The position numbers and the translations under genes are program-made. DNA of 64,000 nt from Symsagittifera roscoffensis (taxonomy: Eukaryota; Xenacoelomorpha; Acoela; Convolutidae): assembly GCF_963678635.1 (NCBI RefSeq), contig NC_087069.1:15600660-15664659 (forward strand), in the 5' to 3' direction. This document shows, piece after piece, positions 20,675-32,500 of this stretch (the stretch's first letter is position 1; the number at the start of each line of letters is the position of its first letter). The notes beneath the pieces were generated by a model, which searched no databases, was not told where the DNA came from, and saw nothing but the letters and a program-made list of their open reading frames with translations.

Positions 20675-21615
20675 TTGTACGAGTAAGTGTCTATACTCGA
20701 GTGGGTCTTTCCCATCGACAGGGATTCCCCATATTTCATCAACCGATGAAATGACGCCAATTCGCCATGAGTCAGGAGCACCAGTGCCAGATACCCATCA
20801 ATCCGAAGTGTCTCTACACCCCGACTGAACATGTACGCTGGACCCATATTAAACAGGTACTCCGGGTATACTAAGTATAGGGCTAGCAAGAGGCTTATGG
20901 GCATGCTCAACAGTTCTTGTACAAAGGCCCCGAAAATGGTCTCTTTTGCACAAAACACTCCAGCCATGTCTTTCTTCTCCCAAGATGGACTCAAGAATTT
21001 CAGGATCTCGTGATCTTTCCTCGTCCTCAGCTCACCTTTTGCATATTCCCTCCAGAATCCTCCAATGGTGACCTCGTTCGCTGCCGTGACGAACCTAGCC
21101 ACCGTCATCTCCCTACTCTCGGCTTCCTCCAATTGTTCCTCAAGAAATTCCCAGATCTGCTTCACGAGAGCTGGGGCACTCTCCCTTGTCTTGTCAGTAG
21201 CATTCTCTAGTCTTGGTGTTAGAAACGGCCACCTGCCTCTCTCTTGTATTAGTCGATACACCTTCGACTCCAGTTGCTTTTCAGTCGCAGCCACACTCTT
21301 CCTTCCGTTGCTTGGTCCGCTCGATTTTCTCGTGGAGCTCGTGATGGTCACGTCCATGCCTCGGAACCATAAGCTGGCTTTCAGGTGACTTATTGGGTGG
21401 TCATCCCCTATTGTCGGACTGAACTTCCGCTGCCTGGCGAGATTCGAGATCTCAAGTAAGAGGACCTCATCCAGTACAATGAGCATGTCTGCCAATTCAT
21501 AATTCCCCTCAATGCATGGGACACGTCCGCCCACGCCGCCGCCAGTTCTGACTTCCGAAGTCTCAAGTTCGTGGGTTCCAGTTCTCGATTGGTAGCTGCC
21601 ATCAGGATCCGCCAT
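20530..21615 (-). pseudogene. Accessory polyprotein, middle region, unit 2
   Basis: Duplicate of 17979-19064 with a few substitutions. This unit is still joined to its natural upstream coding sequence (21408-22910), so it is the original context. Confidence 0.5.
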
Positions 21616-22910
21616 GCGTTCCTTTCGGCTATTAGAATCAAAATAGCATACACAAACTGCAGAGCAGGGGGCATGGTCGCGTATCCGGGGGACGTCGTGA
21701 ATACCACTTTCGTCTTGGGTCCAAATCTAGAACTGAAGTTTTCCTATACCTCGTTCATCGCGGCAAACAACGTCTGGATAGCCTCCCAGATTTTCTTGGG
21801 CGTAGGCTCATCCCCTTTCAGCTACTCTAGAAGCCCAGCCGCATGCAGGTGATTGTTCATTCCCGCGAACAGCAGCAGCTCTGGTTCGCAGGGCATCTCT
21901 GACTTTAACGCCTCTCTCAAGGTCAACATCTGCCTCAATTCTGCACCTGGCAGCGAGTATACCAGAGTTTTTGGCCAGAACAACTTGGGAGACGCTCCTT
22001 CGAAGTCCGATCCCGTCACGATGATCACTCTCGCGGCTGCTGGATCCGCTCTATCATATACTGCCAGTGTCTTGACCAATTGAGCATTGCCACAGGGTTT
22101 CCCATATCTTGGGTCGTCTGCCAATTTCGCACCCTCGTAAGCGGCGTCTGGCAGTTCCATCTCTTTTGGATCCAGTAGCTTGTCTACCACCCTCAACTGC
22201 GCAGGAGTTGTCAATCTGATTCTGGCGATACTTGTTCTGTGCTTAGGGGGCTCCACTATGAGTCCCGGACTCCCCAGCAACTTGAGAGGACGGTAATTTA
22301 TCGGTCCCATGACTGATCTCATGGGAATCCCAGTCAGATCAGCCGTCTCCATCATTCTAGCTCTTGAGAAATGCGTTTCGTGGGCCTTTAGCCAGTTTAC
22401 GCACTGGTGCAGACTCAAACCCTCGTGTGACACTTGCTTGAGCCCCAGGACCTCTGCCAACTCCTGTCTGCACTCCAGATCCTCCAGGTCTTACTCCTTT
22501 ACTTTCTCCAGATATCGGGTCCGGCTTGCCTCCGCTGGCTTCTCCACTCTTTTGTTCTCTACCACTACCACAGAGGACACCACTGAATTTTGGGGCGTTG
22601 ATGACTCCGCTTCCTCGGCTTCCATTGGCGTGGAACTCGGTAATCTAGTCCGGCTGCTCCTCGAGCTGTGTCTTGAGTCAACTCCCGCTCCCACGCGACT
22701 GGACAGGGATCTTGTGGCAAGGAAAGGGGGATTTGGGGGTGGACCGAATGTGAATCGGGCCGTCTCAAGCAGGTCTGCCTCCAACTCACTTATGTGCCTC
22801 TGGAAGACGTCGTTCAACCACTCCACACCGCTAGGTCTGTCGAAATGGATTCCATCTGAGGACTCATCCTCAAGGAAAGATCGCTCCATCTGTTCGGCTA
22901 CATCCAGCAA
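21408..22910 (-). pseudogene. SGNH C-terminal half and following accessory region
   Basis: One frame with in-frame stops near 22491, 21822 and 21750. It begins with the DxxH part of the SGNH domain (SSDGIHFD, about 22854-22831) and then follows copy 1 through MGPIN, LFWP and SPGYATMPPALQFVYAIL. The GDSL and GTND blocks are absent: upstream lies gag-derived sequence instead. A frameshift after ALRGI, close to but not at the copy-1 frameshift, leads into 21615-20530. Confidence 0.6.
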
Positions 22911-22919
22911 TCTGACGGG

Positions 22920-24576
22920 AAGGACACTCCTTTGATTTATCTGCCTGATTTATCTTTAGAGCATCTTGTCTTCTTAAAAACCCTTCCTTCTGGACTTTTC
23001 ATTTTGTTCATTGGTTCTAGATAACCTCGTTAGGAATATTTCCAAGGACCTATTCAGAGGTTCAAAGGCTGTGGCCATTGATGTCGCGTCATTGAATGCC
23101 CTGCTTGATTATCATTGCCCCCTGGTAGGGGCTCTGGATTTTCAATCCTGTCCGAATCGCTGGGATGACTTCTTCCTTGATTCGCAGGAAACCAGTTCCT
23201 GGAATCGCATCAATCAGTCGCATGTGTGTCTTGCGTCGGTCGTTCGTTTGAGGTTGGTCTGTTGCCAGTCGAACTTCCTGTGATGTTTGGGCCCCGTGGC
23301 CTATTGTCCCCTGTGGCATAGCTGGATGAACTGCCCCTTCCTCTAGTGGATCGATATGTCTTTCTATTGGGTTGTTCATTGAAGTTCACTCTCGGCTCCC
23401 TGCGGGGTTCTCCTGAGTTTGGTTCCTCATTTTTCGATCCTTTCCTGCTTCCTAATAGCCCATCTAACCTGTCCATAATAACCTGAGTTCGCATCATCGC
23501 GTCTATCTTCGTGTCAAGAGTCCCAAGAGTCTGCTCTTATTGAATTCTCAACTTATCCATGTCATCTCTCAACCGTAACTCTCTCTGCTCAGCTTCACTC
23601 GTCATTCGCGAAAAGTTTTTTGGCAAGTGTTCATCTGTTTGCTCCTTCAAGCGTTTTTGGCTTCTTCTAACTTCTTGTCTGTTGCGGTTGATCTTTTACC
23701 ACAGTTTTTCTCTCTCGACCTAGACTGCCCTTTCTAGTTCACTCATTCTTAAGGACATCTGTTCATTCTGTGATCATATGCTGCCCACTATGTTGGTCAA
23801 GGCTTCTTCGATTAATGCTCCGTTGTCCACTAATGGCGTCACAAGTGGCGTGTCACCCTGTCGCTTCCAGGTACCTTGGTGCTGGTCGAGACACGGGTCT
23901 TGATTCTCTGCCTCGACGTCTCTTCATGATCCACTCCTGGATCCGCAAGTGGGTTACATAGCCCTATTCTTCCCAGTTCGCGTCTCCGAATTCGTCATGG
24001 TCACAAAGTCTCCTGACTAGCCTGATCCGTTTGTGGTCCGTTTGTTATTGTCCTCACCAAACCAAATTGCTCCATGGTCCCAGCCTCCTTATCGGTGAAT
24101 GCGTCATTCTCCTGAGTCGAGCTATTGAGGCTGATTTGAGATTCAAAGTCATCTTGCCCATCAACGTCCTCTTCTCCTTCCTGGGTTTCTGCTTCATCGC
24201 CTGTACCCGTTCCCATGGTAAAAGGAAAGAAGTTTCACATACTGTTCTTCACTTTTTCTGAAAACGAGGAGGACGTTGCCGGTTTATCCGTCACGCCATG
24301 CATCATGGTGTTGTCTATGGGTGATCTTGTGGTCGCCACATTTTCAGTAGAGATGTGGGACAGTTCCGACATCTCTTCTTGGTCTAGAGTCCCGGTGGAA
24401 GTGGCAAAATCTTGGCCTTGTTCTACCGGAGTAGATTCACTCGCCAATCTTCTGTTTCCTCTCCCTTCCGGTCCATGTCCGTCCCGGTTCTCATCCATGG
24501 CAGGTTCTGGATGGACCTCTACTTCTAGCTTTGCCTTATGGCCTTCTGAGGTCTTTTGACTCCTGGTTTTAACCAT
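22920..24576 (-). pseudogene. Gag-like gene, copy b, fused by deletion to the accessory block
   Basis: Begins MVKTRSQK with an acidic N-terminal part (24576-24001, one in-frame TGA at 24237-24235). A Leu/Glu-rich, probably coiled-coil stretch containing VTPLVDNG and EQMSLRMSELERA follows. After many stops, 23497-23089 encodes an Arg/Gly/Ser/Asn-rich basic region. I see no CCHC knuckle; the RG-rich part may serve as the nucleic-acid-binding segment. The identification as gag rests on its place between a leader and protease in copy a. The 3' end, near 22.92 kb, is a deletion junction into the SGNH gene. Confidence 0.55.
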
Positions 24577-24588
24577 TCCGCCTGAAAC

Positions 24589-24723
24589 TTACTTCCCTTT
24601 GTTGGTCCGGGTTCGTGCAATCCTTTCCACAAAAGGTTCGCTCATTTCCTTTCTTTCTTTCTCTGGTATGAATTTCCTAGAGTTTTCACTTATTTTAGGT
24701 ATCCTTGACTTGTCTAGACTCAT
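24589..24723 (-). CDS. Small ORF immediately before gag
   Basis: 44 codons starting MSLDKSRIPK and ending NKGK-stop, 12 bases before the gag ATG and in the same frame. Copy a has the same peptide (27641 downward) with the same terminal stop and one extra stop. It could be a short upstream ORF that affects gag translation, or the real start of gag interrupted by a shared nonsense mutation. Confidence 0.4.
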   Translation of the reverse strand: MSLDKSRIPKISENSRKFIPEKERKEMSEPFVERIARTRTNKGK

Positions 24724-25112
24724 TTTTAATTTATCACTTCTTACTGCTTACACACTCAATTTGATTGCTAGTGTCCTTTCTGTTTGACTACTGATAATAT
24801 ATTATCAACACAACACAATATAATCCAAAAGTTTCACTTAAATAGTGACCACGAATCCTTGTATGTTATCAAAGTCCAGCGTGTATACAATTTTTTGACA
24901 ATGATCGATTAATAGTTGTAAGATATGAAGCTAGCACTGTCTGATGATATCAATATAATTAAAAAATAGTGTGCTAAATACCCAATCAAGAGCAGATATT
25001 ATCGAATTAAAACCAGAAATGAAGGAAAATAAAAATATTTTCATTGAAAAACTTATGTGTTTTGTATTTTAGTCAGTCGCAAAACAACAGTCGAAATTGT
25101 CTCTAAAAATCC
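24724..25112 (-). other. Leader sequence, copy b
   Basis: AT-rich noncoding DNA, repeated with modest divergence at about 27642-28022. In copy a it lies between a possible primer-binding site and gag, which suggests a 5' leader. Here it directly abuts broken RT sequence at 25112. Confidence 0.6.
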
Positions 25113-25607
25113 AGTGTGGTGAAGAACTTGGCGTCACCCAATTTCAAGAGGCTCTCGTCTATTCGCGGTATCGGGTACGCATCTTTTATGGTCACTGCGT
25201 TCAGGTAACGAAAGTCGCTACAGAACCTAAGTTGCCCCCTTTCTTCTTGACCATGACTACCCCTCAATCCCAAGGCCATTTCGAGGGTTCTTTCATGTCA
25301 TATTTGAGCAACATTTCAATTTCCGCTTGCACGCTTCCAATTTATGAGGCTTCATTCGCCTTGCGCCTTCCCTATGAGGAATGGCGCCTTCCTCTGATTC
25401 TATATCTTGTTCGATAAAATTGCAGCAACCGATGTCCGCCTTATGTTTTAAAAAAACATCCGCATTCCGATTTAAAACCGCCCTTAATGATTCAAAATCT
25501 CCCTCACCTATTTTCCTTCTCAAGTGTTCTATCTCCAGCAAAACCGGTTTGTCGGATTCTAGTTCATATGACGAGGGGCGTTCCGGAAATTTGGAACGGC
25601 TCGACAA
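25113..25607 (-). pseudogene. Reverse transcriptase, N-terminal part, truncated
   Basis: Ty3/gypsy-type RT start. A KADIGCCNF segment is followed by a PHREGARRM segment, then in the next frame KKKGGQLRFC, DFRYLNAVT, PIPRIDESL and FFTTLDF. Coding homology ends at the Asp-containing motif A, exactly where the second leader starts (25112). Motif A is thus the last thing left and the YxDD box is missing. Confidence 0.7.
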
Positions 25608-25667
25608 TTCTCGTTAAAGTTTTATCTTTATCAGAATGATTAGGGCAGTCTTTCACATCATATCTCT

Positions 25668-26404
25668 TCACGTTTTGTGTCTTTTCATAGTCGATTTCAA
25701 TCGGCAAAGCGTAACCAAGTTTCTTTCGAGGCTAGATCGTAACCGTGGTGTCCAGCGTATCAACAACACACTGGCACACAGCCCGTTTTGTGTTACTGAA
25801 AAGCTCCTGCCAAAAATTACTGAATTTTGGCTATTTGGGTTCGGTACCAAACAAACCTGTTTACTATCACTTAGCGAATTTAAATTTTTTATCCCAAAAA
25901 TTGCTATTACAGTTTGTCCAGGCTGTAGTTTTACCTTTCTATAAAAAAATGGTACCTTGTTTTCATCTGTTATTATTCTATTAGCTTGTTTCTTAAGATA
26001 CTTCCAGTCCAGGTTTCTAATCCTTACTAGGCCGCTGTTCAAGTCAACCATCACATCGATATTCCGGACAAAATCACGGCCCAAGATGAATTGGTCTGAG
26101 TTGTCTAAGTTATCAACCACCAGGAAGCTCAACCAAAGAATGCGTCCTCCCATGTGAAGGACAGTTATTGGTGTCCTTCCGGTCACGTAGATTGCTCCGC
26201 GGTTGGCGGCCGCCAATCTGAGTTTCGTTGGAATTAGATCTTCCCTGGTGAAGCCCATTCTTTCCCAAGTTTTTATTGGCATGACGCTTGCCACTGCTCA
26301 TGTATCCAGTAGTCCTGTTACTCCAATTTTCTTCCCAATGGTATCTAGCTGATGTGCATCACATCTGCCTCGTACCCTATGTGTACTGCATCTTGCTCCA
26401 TCAT
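25668..26404 (-). pseudogene. Retropepsin (aspartic protease) region
   Basis: The frame reads GLLDT-stop-A followed by a long downstream region (26294-25668) with MPIKTWERMGF, DQFILGRDFVRN and FGRSFSV. The catalytic D-T-G has become D-T-stop (TGA). Further upstream, EQDAVHIGYEADVMHI matches the copy-3 segment before its protease. The stretch between gag and this region is joined near 26405 by a deletion. Confidence 0.65.
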
Positions 26405-27491
26405 GGCATCCTGGCCGAGTCCCAAGAGTCTGCTCTTATTGAATTCTCAAATTATCCATGTAATCTCTCAACCGTAATTCTCTCTTTCTCTCTCTGCTCA
26501 GCTTCCCTCGTCATTCGCGACAATTTTTTTTGTCAAATGTTCATCTGTTCTCTCCTTCAAGCGTTTTTCGCCTCTTCTAACTTCTTGTCTGTTGCGGTTG
26601 ATCTCTTCCCACAGGTTTTCTCTGTCGACCTAGGCTGCCCTTTCTAGTTCACTCATTCTTAAGGACATTTGTTCATTCTGTTCTCCTATGCTGCCCACTA
26701 TGTTGGTCAAGACTTCTTCGAATGATGCTCCGTTGTCCACTAATGGCGTCACAAGTGGCGGTGTCACCCTGTCGCTTCCAGGTATCTTGGTGCTGGTCGA
26801 GACACGGGTCTTGATTCTCTGCCTCGACGTCTCTTCATGATCCACTCCTGGATCTGCAGATGGGTTACATAGCCCTGTGTTTCTGTTCTTCCCAGTTCGC
26901 ATCTCCGAGTTCGTCATGGTCACAAAGTCTCCTGACTGCTCTGATCCATTTTTGGTCTTGCTTATTGTCCTGACTACACCAAATTGGTCCATGGAGCCAG
27001 TATCTCTATCGGTGTATGCGTCATTCTCCTGAGTAGAACTATTGAGGCTGTTTTGAGATCCGCAGTCATCTGGCTCGTCATCGTCCTTTTCTTTTTCCTG
27101 GGTTTCTGCTTCGTCGCCTGTACTCGTTCCCGTTAAAAGGAAAGAAGTTTCCAATAGTGTTCTTCACTCTTTCTGAAAACGAGGAGGACGTTGCCGGTTT
27201 ATCCGTCACGCCATGCATCATGGTGTTGTCTATGGGTGATATTGTGGTCGCCATATTTTCAGTAGAGATGTGGGACCACTCCGACATCTCTTCTCCGTCT
27301 AGATTCCCGGTGGATGTGGCAAAATCTTGGCCTTGTTCTACCGGAGTAGATTCACTCGCCAATCTTCTGTTTCCTCTCCCTTCCGGTCCATGTCCGTCCC
27401 GGTTCTCATCCATGGCAGGTTCTGGATGGACCTCTACTTCTAGCTTTGCCTTATGGCCTTCTGAGGTCTTTTGACTCCTGGTTTTAATCAT
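26405..27491 (-). pseudogene. Gag-like gene, copy a
   Basis: Begins MIKTRSQK. 27491-27078 and 27154-26630 together cover the acidic N-terminal half, with one frameshift near 27140. The end reaches NIVGSIGEQNEQMSLRMSEL. The RG-rich part seen in copy b is missing because a deletion joins this sequence to the protease region. It follows the leader at 27642-28022. Confidence 0.55.
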
Positions 27492-28036
27492 TCCGCCTGT
27501 TGGTCCTTACTTCCCTTTGTTGGTCCGGAATCGTGCGATCCTTTCCACAAAAGGTTCGCTCATTGCCTTTCTTTGTTTCTCTGGTATGAATTTCCTAGAG
27601 CTATCACTTAGTTAAGGTATCCTTGTTTTATCTAGACTCATTTTCAATGTATCACTTCTTACTGCTTATACACTCAATTCGATTGCTAGTGTCCTTTTTG
27701 TTTGACTACTGATAATATAATATTAACACAACACAATATATTCCAAAAGTTTCACTTAAATAGTGACCACGAATCCTTGTATGTTATCACAGTCCAGCGT
27801 GTATACAATTTATTCACAATGATCGATTATTAGTTGTAAGATATGAAGCTAGTACTGTCTGATGATATCAATATAATTAAAAAATAGTGTGCTCAATACC
27901 CAATCAAGAGCAGATATTATCGAATTAAAACCAGAAATGAAGGAAAATAAAAAATTTTCAATGAAAAACGTATGTTTTTTGTATTTTAGTCAGTCGCAAT
28001 ACAATAGTCGAATTTGTTTCTAAAGAAAGAGCTTCC

Positions 28037-28054
28037 CTGTTTGGTGCCGAACCA
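28037..28054 (-). promoter_or_regulatory. Possible primer-binding site
   Basis: TGGTTCGGCACCAAACAG, read on the minus strand just upstream of the leader, starts with TGG and resembles retroelement primer-binding sites. It is also the centre of a perfect hairpin (GTTTGGT-TCGGC-ACCAAAC), so it could simply be a stem-loop. No matching tRNA was checked. Confidence 0.25.
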
Positions 28055-28061
28055 AACAGAC

Positions 28062-28394
28062 AAAACTTTTAGGCAGTATTTTTCTCAAGTGAGCGTCTGA
28101 TGCACTAACCGACTCCTGTGTTACCTATCTGCCTTCAGATTGCCGAGCTAGACCTCCTAAAATCCTCAAGGCAGTCACTTTTCCAAAAACCGATTTGGAT
28201 TTCAATTTACACAATTCAGTTACAAGCTTTTTTTCAGTTTAAACTTAGTGTCGCGAATATCCGAGTTTAGACCTGTTTCGATTTGGTCTGGTCTTTTATA
28301 AAAGGCAATTTACCAGTGCAGTCACTGGTTCCTAGCCTGTCTCTTGATAACTTAATACCTTCCGCTATTTTCTTTTCTTTTGTCTACTTAAGTC
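28062..28394 (-). other. Possible LTR of giant copy 2
   Basis: Sequence upstream of the putative primer-binding site, with a TATA-like TTTTATAAAAGACC near 28290-28303 on the minus strand. I could not find a second copy at the other end of the element, so LTR identity is a guess from position. Confidence 0.2.
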
Positions 28395-28585
28395 ATGGCA
28401 AAAAAAAGACCCTTCCGAAATGGCAAAATAGGACCCCTCCGGATTTGCAAAAAAAGGACACCTCCGGATTGGCAAATTTGAGACCCCTCCGGATTGGCAC
28501 AGTTAGGACCCTTCCGCATTTGCAAAAAAAGGACTCCTCCGGGTGGCAAAATTGGGACCCCTCCGGATTGGGACCCACCCGGCTT
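28395..28585. repeat. Degenerate minisatellite
   Basis: About six imperfect copies of a unit of roughly 28-32 bases, with the core GGCAAAATAGGACCCCTCCGGATT. The A-tract and CCTCCGGAT blocks alternate regularly. The unit is unrelated to the 35-bp satellite further along. Confidence 0.75.
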
Positions 28586-29522
28586 GAAAAAATAGCTTTT
28601 TCTGGACTTTTAAAATTTTCAACCGATACCCGTCCGGATACGTTCTCCGATGCTCTTATGATGTAGGAACTAACTAGGAAGGGTGATTTTTCCGTCCCTA
28701 GATCTTTCAGGATGGAGCTAAGCCTCTTACTTGCTATTCTACTCAACTGTGAAGGGTCTTGTAACTAGCCTAGTTTCGACTCGATTATTATTTTCTGGGT
28801 TCCTTAGCCCTCCTTTTTCGTTTAAAACAGCGTACAATTGCCTTAGTCAACCCTTACTACCCTTTGGTAGGGATATAAGGGCTTTCCAAAAATTATTTTT
28901 TACAAAACGTGAAGAGTCTACCTTCACAAGTTATTAATTTTGCTTAAAAAAATCTTAAAAAATGTTCACGCTTACTTTTTCGAATAATTGAAAGTTCTAT
29001 GAGTAAGCACACCTGTTTTCCGATCTAATGGTACTAAGATCAGTTGGATTTGTTCAGTTTTTCCAAAGTTATTAATCAAAACGACTTTCTTCTAAAGTCA
29101 AAATATTTCCTCTTTTATAGGTTCCACCTAACTTTTTTTCGCAAGTTTTATCTTTTCTAACTAAATGTTATTGATCCGAGCTCAGAAGGCTTATACTCTT
29201 CTTGTTCAATGCAAAATAATCAATCTAAAACGTTCCAGTTGAAAAAATTTGCCAAAACAGTGCTATTTGGTTCCTTCCGGATTGATGAAACTACTAAATC
29301 AAACTCGTTAAGTTCGATTTCAGTGTAACCGGGAAGATTATTGGCAAACGGGTTTTGAAACCTGCCGAATCACTAGCGAACATAAATCGAACAAAAAAAT
29401 TTTACTATCCTCATTCGAAAATTTCAAAAAATTTTCTTGTGTTGTAGCGTTTCGTTTTTTCAAAAATGAAGGAAATTCGGTTTTGGTACCCAAGTAACTC
29501 CAATCACTTATGAACTAAACAG
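28586..29522. other. AT-rich DNA, nothing recognised
   Basis: No supported coding region, RNA or mobile-element homology to the rest of the window. Short AT-rich stretches and frequent stops in all frames. Confidence 0.4.
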
Positions 29523-32500
29523 TGGGGGTATCAAAACATCGCTAGTTTGACTCTAAAAAACGGTCTGCTTACTATGTTTTTCATTAAAAGACTGTATAGG
29601 ATATTAATATAGACTGTATAAATCGTAATACTATTAAAATTTTACCCTCTGGGTTTGTTCAATACTCGAATTAAGGTGCCTAACTCGAAAAATCGCAATT
29701 CGGTGAAGGGTCACTACGGTGTTGTCACTGTTGAACCCCCCACATATTAATATATTACTTTTTGTACGAAATGGGACACAAAACTTGTTAACGATACCCA
29801 ACAGTCGATTGTTGTTGTCCTTATGCCCCTTCTTTCGCTCCTTGCACTCTTTGCCGAATCAGTCTTCTTCTCTAATCCCGAGACAATTCCGGATTGAGTG
29901 CAAGATAGCATTACGTGATTAAATACTCAAATAACCCTATAGTACAAGCACCACAAATGGGCCACAAATTTGATCGTAACCATCCTGACTGATATAAATG
30001 CCTGTAACAACAATATATCTCACAACAACAAACAGGAGGGTCGGATTACATCTCGTCTGGGGAAATGATTTCTACTGATTTTATACTTTTTACTGTTTTT
30101 GTTTTTTTTCTCCCTTTTTTTATGTTTTTTGTTTTTTCTTAGGTACTATACTATTTTTTGTTTGATTTCCTGTATATCTTTAAATGTTTTTGGTCACAAA
30201 CCTGTCAGGGAACGACGGGATGGCCAATCCCCCTATCCTTCCTGGTACGTGAGTTTTCGGTCTTAACTAGGTTAAAAAGCTATTCACGGGAACCCTTTCC
30301 CTCAACTTCTAGTTTCTCACTATCTGAGAACAAATTTTGATGTTATTAATTCAATCCAGGACATCTTCAGGAAGCTAAAAGTTTGTAACAAAAAAGTTTA
30401 AGTTCTCTCCCGAGACTCCTCCGGATTCTAGAGTCCGGAAAAACAACGTCCTTATTTCTTTCCAGAAGGCTGAACACGTCGTCCCAACACCCTTCCTTGT
30501 TCTCGTGAATTGCCTCGTAACGATTGTAACTGCACAATCTTTATAACTCTGAATAGTCTTCCAAAAAAAACTTAAACTGCTATTCCAAGTTTTATTGTTC
30601 ACCTCGTCTATTTCGACGATTGTGGTTGTTCTTTCTGCGAAACTTGTTGTTGTTGTGTTTCGCCGTTTCCGTTGGTGCGAAATATCAAGGTAGTGACGTG
30701 TCTTTATGTCGAAACGAAACTTTAAAAATTAACTTGAAACTCCAAATTAACCCCTCCGAGTTCGTCAAAATGAACGATTAAGACCTCTAATTTGTTAAAA
30801 CTGTCAACATTCCGACTCCGATGTTACAATAAAATTTCGAAATCGAACTTGCATTTTGACACATTCTGGACGAATATCACATCCTTTATTTTTCTGTGAT
30901 TTTTTTTGTTCAGTTATAAAGTTTCAATTTGGGATTTTTTTTGTTTCTGACATGTCAGTTTTTGAAGTTTAGCCATGTTATACATTGCTTATAATTTTTG
31001 TGTTAATTACCGGCTCCTGAATTCATTGCATGAGTTGATTTCCGGGCTCTCCCTTCAAAGATATAAAGCCTATAGTGTGAGAAGCTTCTGAGTGATGGCT
31101 ATTTGGTCTATAATCTCTGACTTCAGCTCAGCAGTACCGCTTACCTCCTTATTACCTTCTAACCAAAGTTGCCCTACTGGAGAGTCCTATTTGCGGTGTT
31201 CCTCGACCCTCTTGGCTAATTGTTAGACTGTCTGGCCGATACAGGTGGAGTTACATTTAAAATTTCACACCACTTTGGATCTCAGTTCACGAGCGATGAA
31301 AGTTTTGAGGGTTGACAAGCATATTTTTAATTTTCTTGTCGCAAAAATTATTTGTGCCACGGATATTTACCAAACCTTTGCAATTAACAGTTGAGATGGA
31401 TTGCCTCGATATTACATTGCCCAAAGGGGGTAATTTCTATGACCATTTATCTTTTGTCGATCCTGATGTCGTCACCTTCCAAATTTTTTTCCCTCAAGGA
31501 TCTTGTAAAGAGTTTCAAACACTACCCTGTCCGATCAAATTTTCGGATTTTGATATTCAATCCATTGTTTCCGCTTTTTCCAATTCCCGGTCGTCGAAAT
31601 TTTTTCTGAAAACCCTATGCACCGTCTCTTCAATAACATTTCTTTCCTATTGCAAAGGTGCGCAGCCTCTTAACTTCAGAATGGTGCCTGTAGCAGTGGG
31701 TTTTTGGTTCCGTAATGTTACCACACCTTAAGTGGTACCAACCCAAACAAGCTTCACATTTTACCCCTTAGTTCGATATGTCACCTTTTCTGAGATCCAG
31801 GGCAGACTTCCTTGTTATCTTCATTGAATACAGTCACATTTGGTACGTCTTTCAATAAGGTAAATTCGTGTTCTTCGAGCCACAAATTGGCCAGTTTTAC
31901 TGCAAGTGAGCCGCCCATTACTAATTCGTTTTTTTTGTTCATACCACAAACCATTGCATTTAAAGTGAACCTTACTCACTGCCAAATTTAGTAGCTTTTC
32001 CATAAGTTTGCATTAGACATTAGTGTATAAACTCTTTACATCAAGGGAGATCAGAGTGAAATTCTGTTTTCTCTATGATATCCCTGGCCATTTGAGCGAT
32101 CGTTTCTATGTTCAAAGTGTTTGCCATTGCCTTAAAGGACGGGACGAGGTGATGTGCTTTGTTTGTGCCTTTTTTCTGATCCATACACCCTAGCCGGCTG
32201 CGCCATCATTGATCTTAACCTATTATACATCGCTTCACTAATCTCGTCCTTCTTTTTCATTGCGAGAAATTTTTTGTGTATGTCTTTTTCAATTTTTATG
32301 ATCAAAGCTGTCTGTCAGATTCTTCCTCTTACTAAATTGTTCTGCCTGTAATAAATCTTTCAGTTTCTTCTCATATGTCTCCTTATTCATTACACAAAAA
32401 CTCACCCCCTTATCACACGGCACTGCCAGAAGAACATTCTCCTTCAAATACTTTCTGACTTTTTCAGCAACTTAGTCAGAGGGAGTCTGTTTAAAATTTT

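Larger units (their letters stand above)
19113..21663. repeat. 2551-bp tandem duplication, unit 2
   Basis: Second unit of the tandem pair. All internal reading frames, stops and the inverted-repeat insertion are the same as in unit 1, so the decay predates the duplication. Confidence 0.9.
13073..28022 (-). mobile_element. Giant retroelement copy 2, rearranged
   Basis: A minus-strand copy of the same element. From 5' to 3': leader and gag (28022-26405), protease and the start of RT (26404-25113), a second leader and gag (25112-22920), then the accessory block from the C-terminal half of the SGNH gene to the end of the large unknown protein (22910-13073). Most of pol, the macro gene, the small ORF and the SGNH nucleophile half are missing at the junction near 22.9 kb. 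The accessory block contains a 2551-bp tandem duplication. Shared orientation of gag, pol fragments and accessory genes supports a single parent element. Confidence 0.7.
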
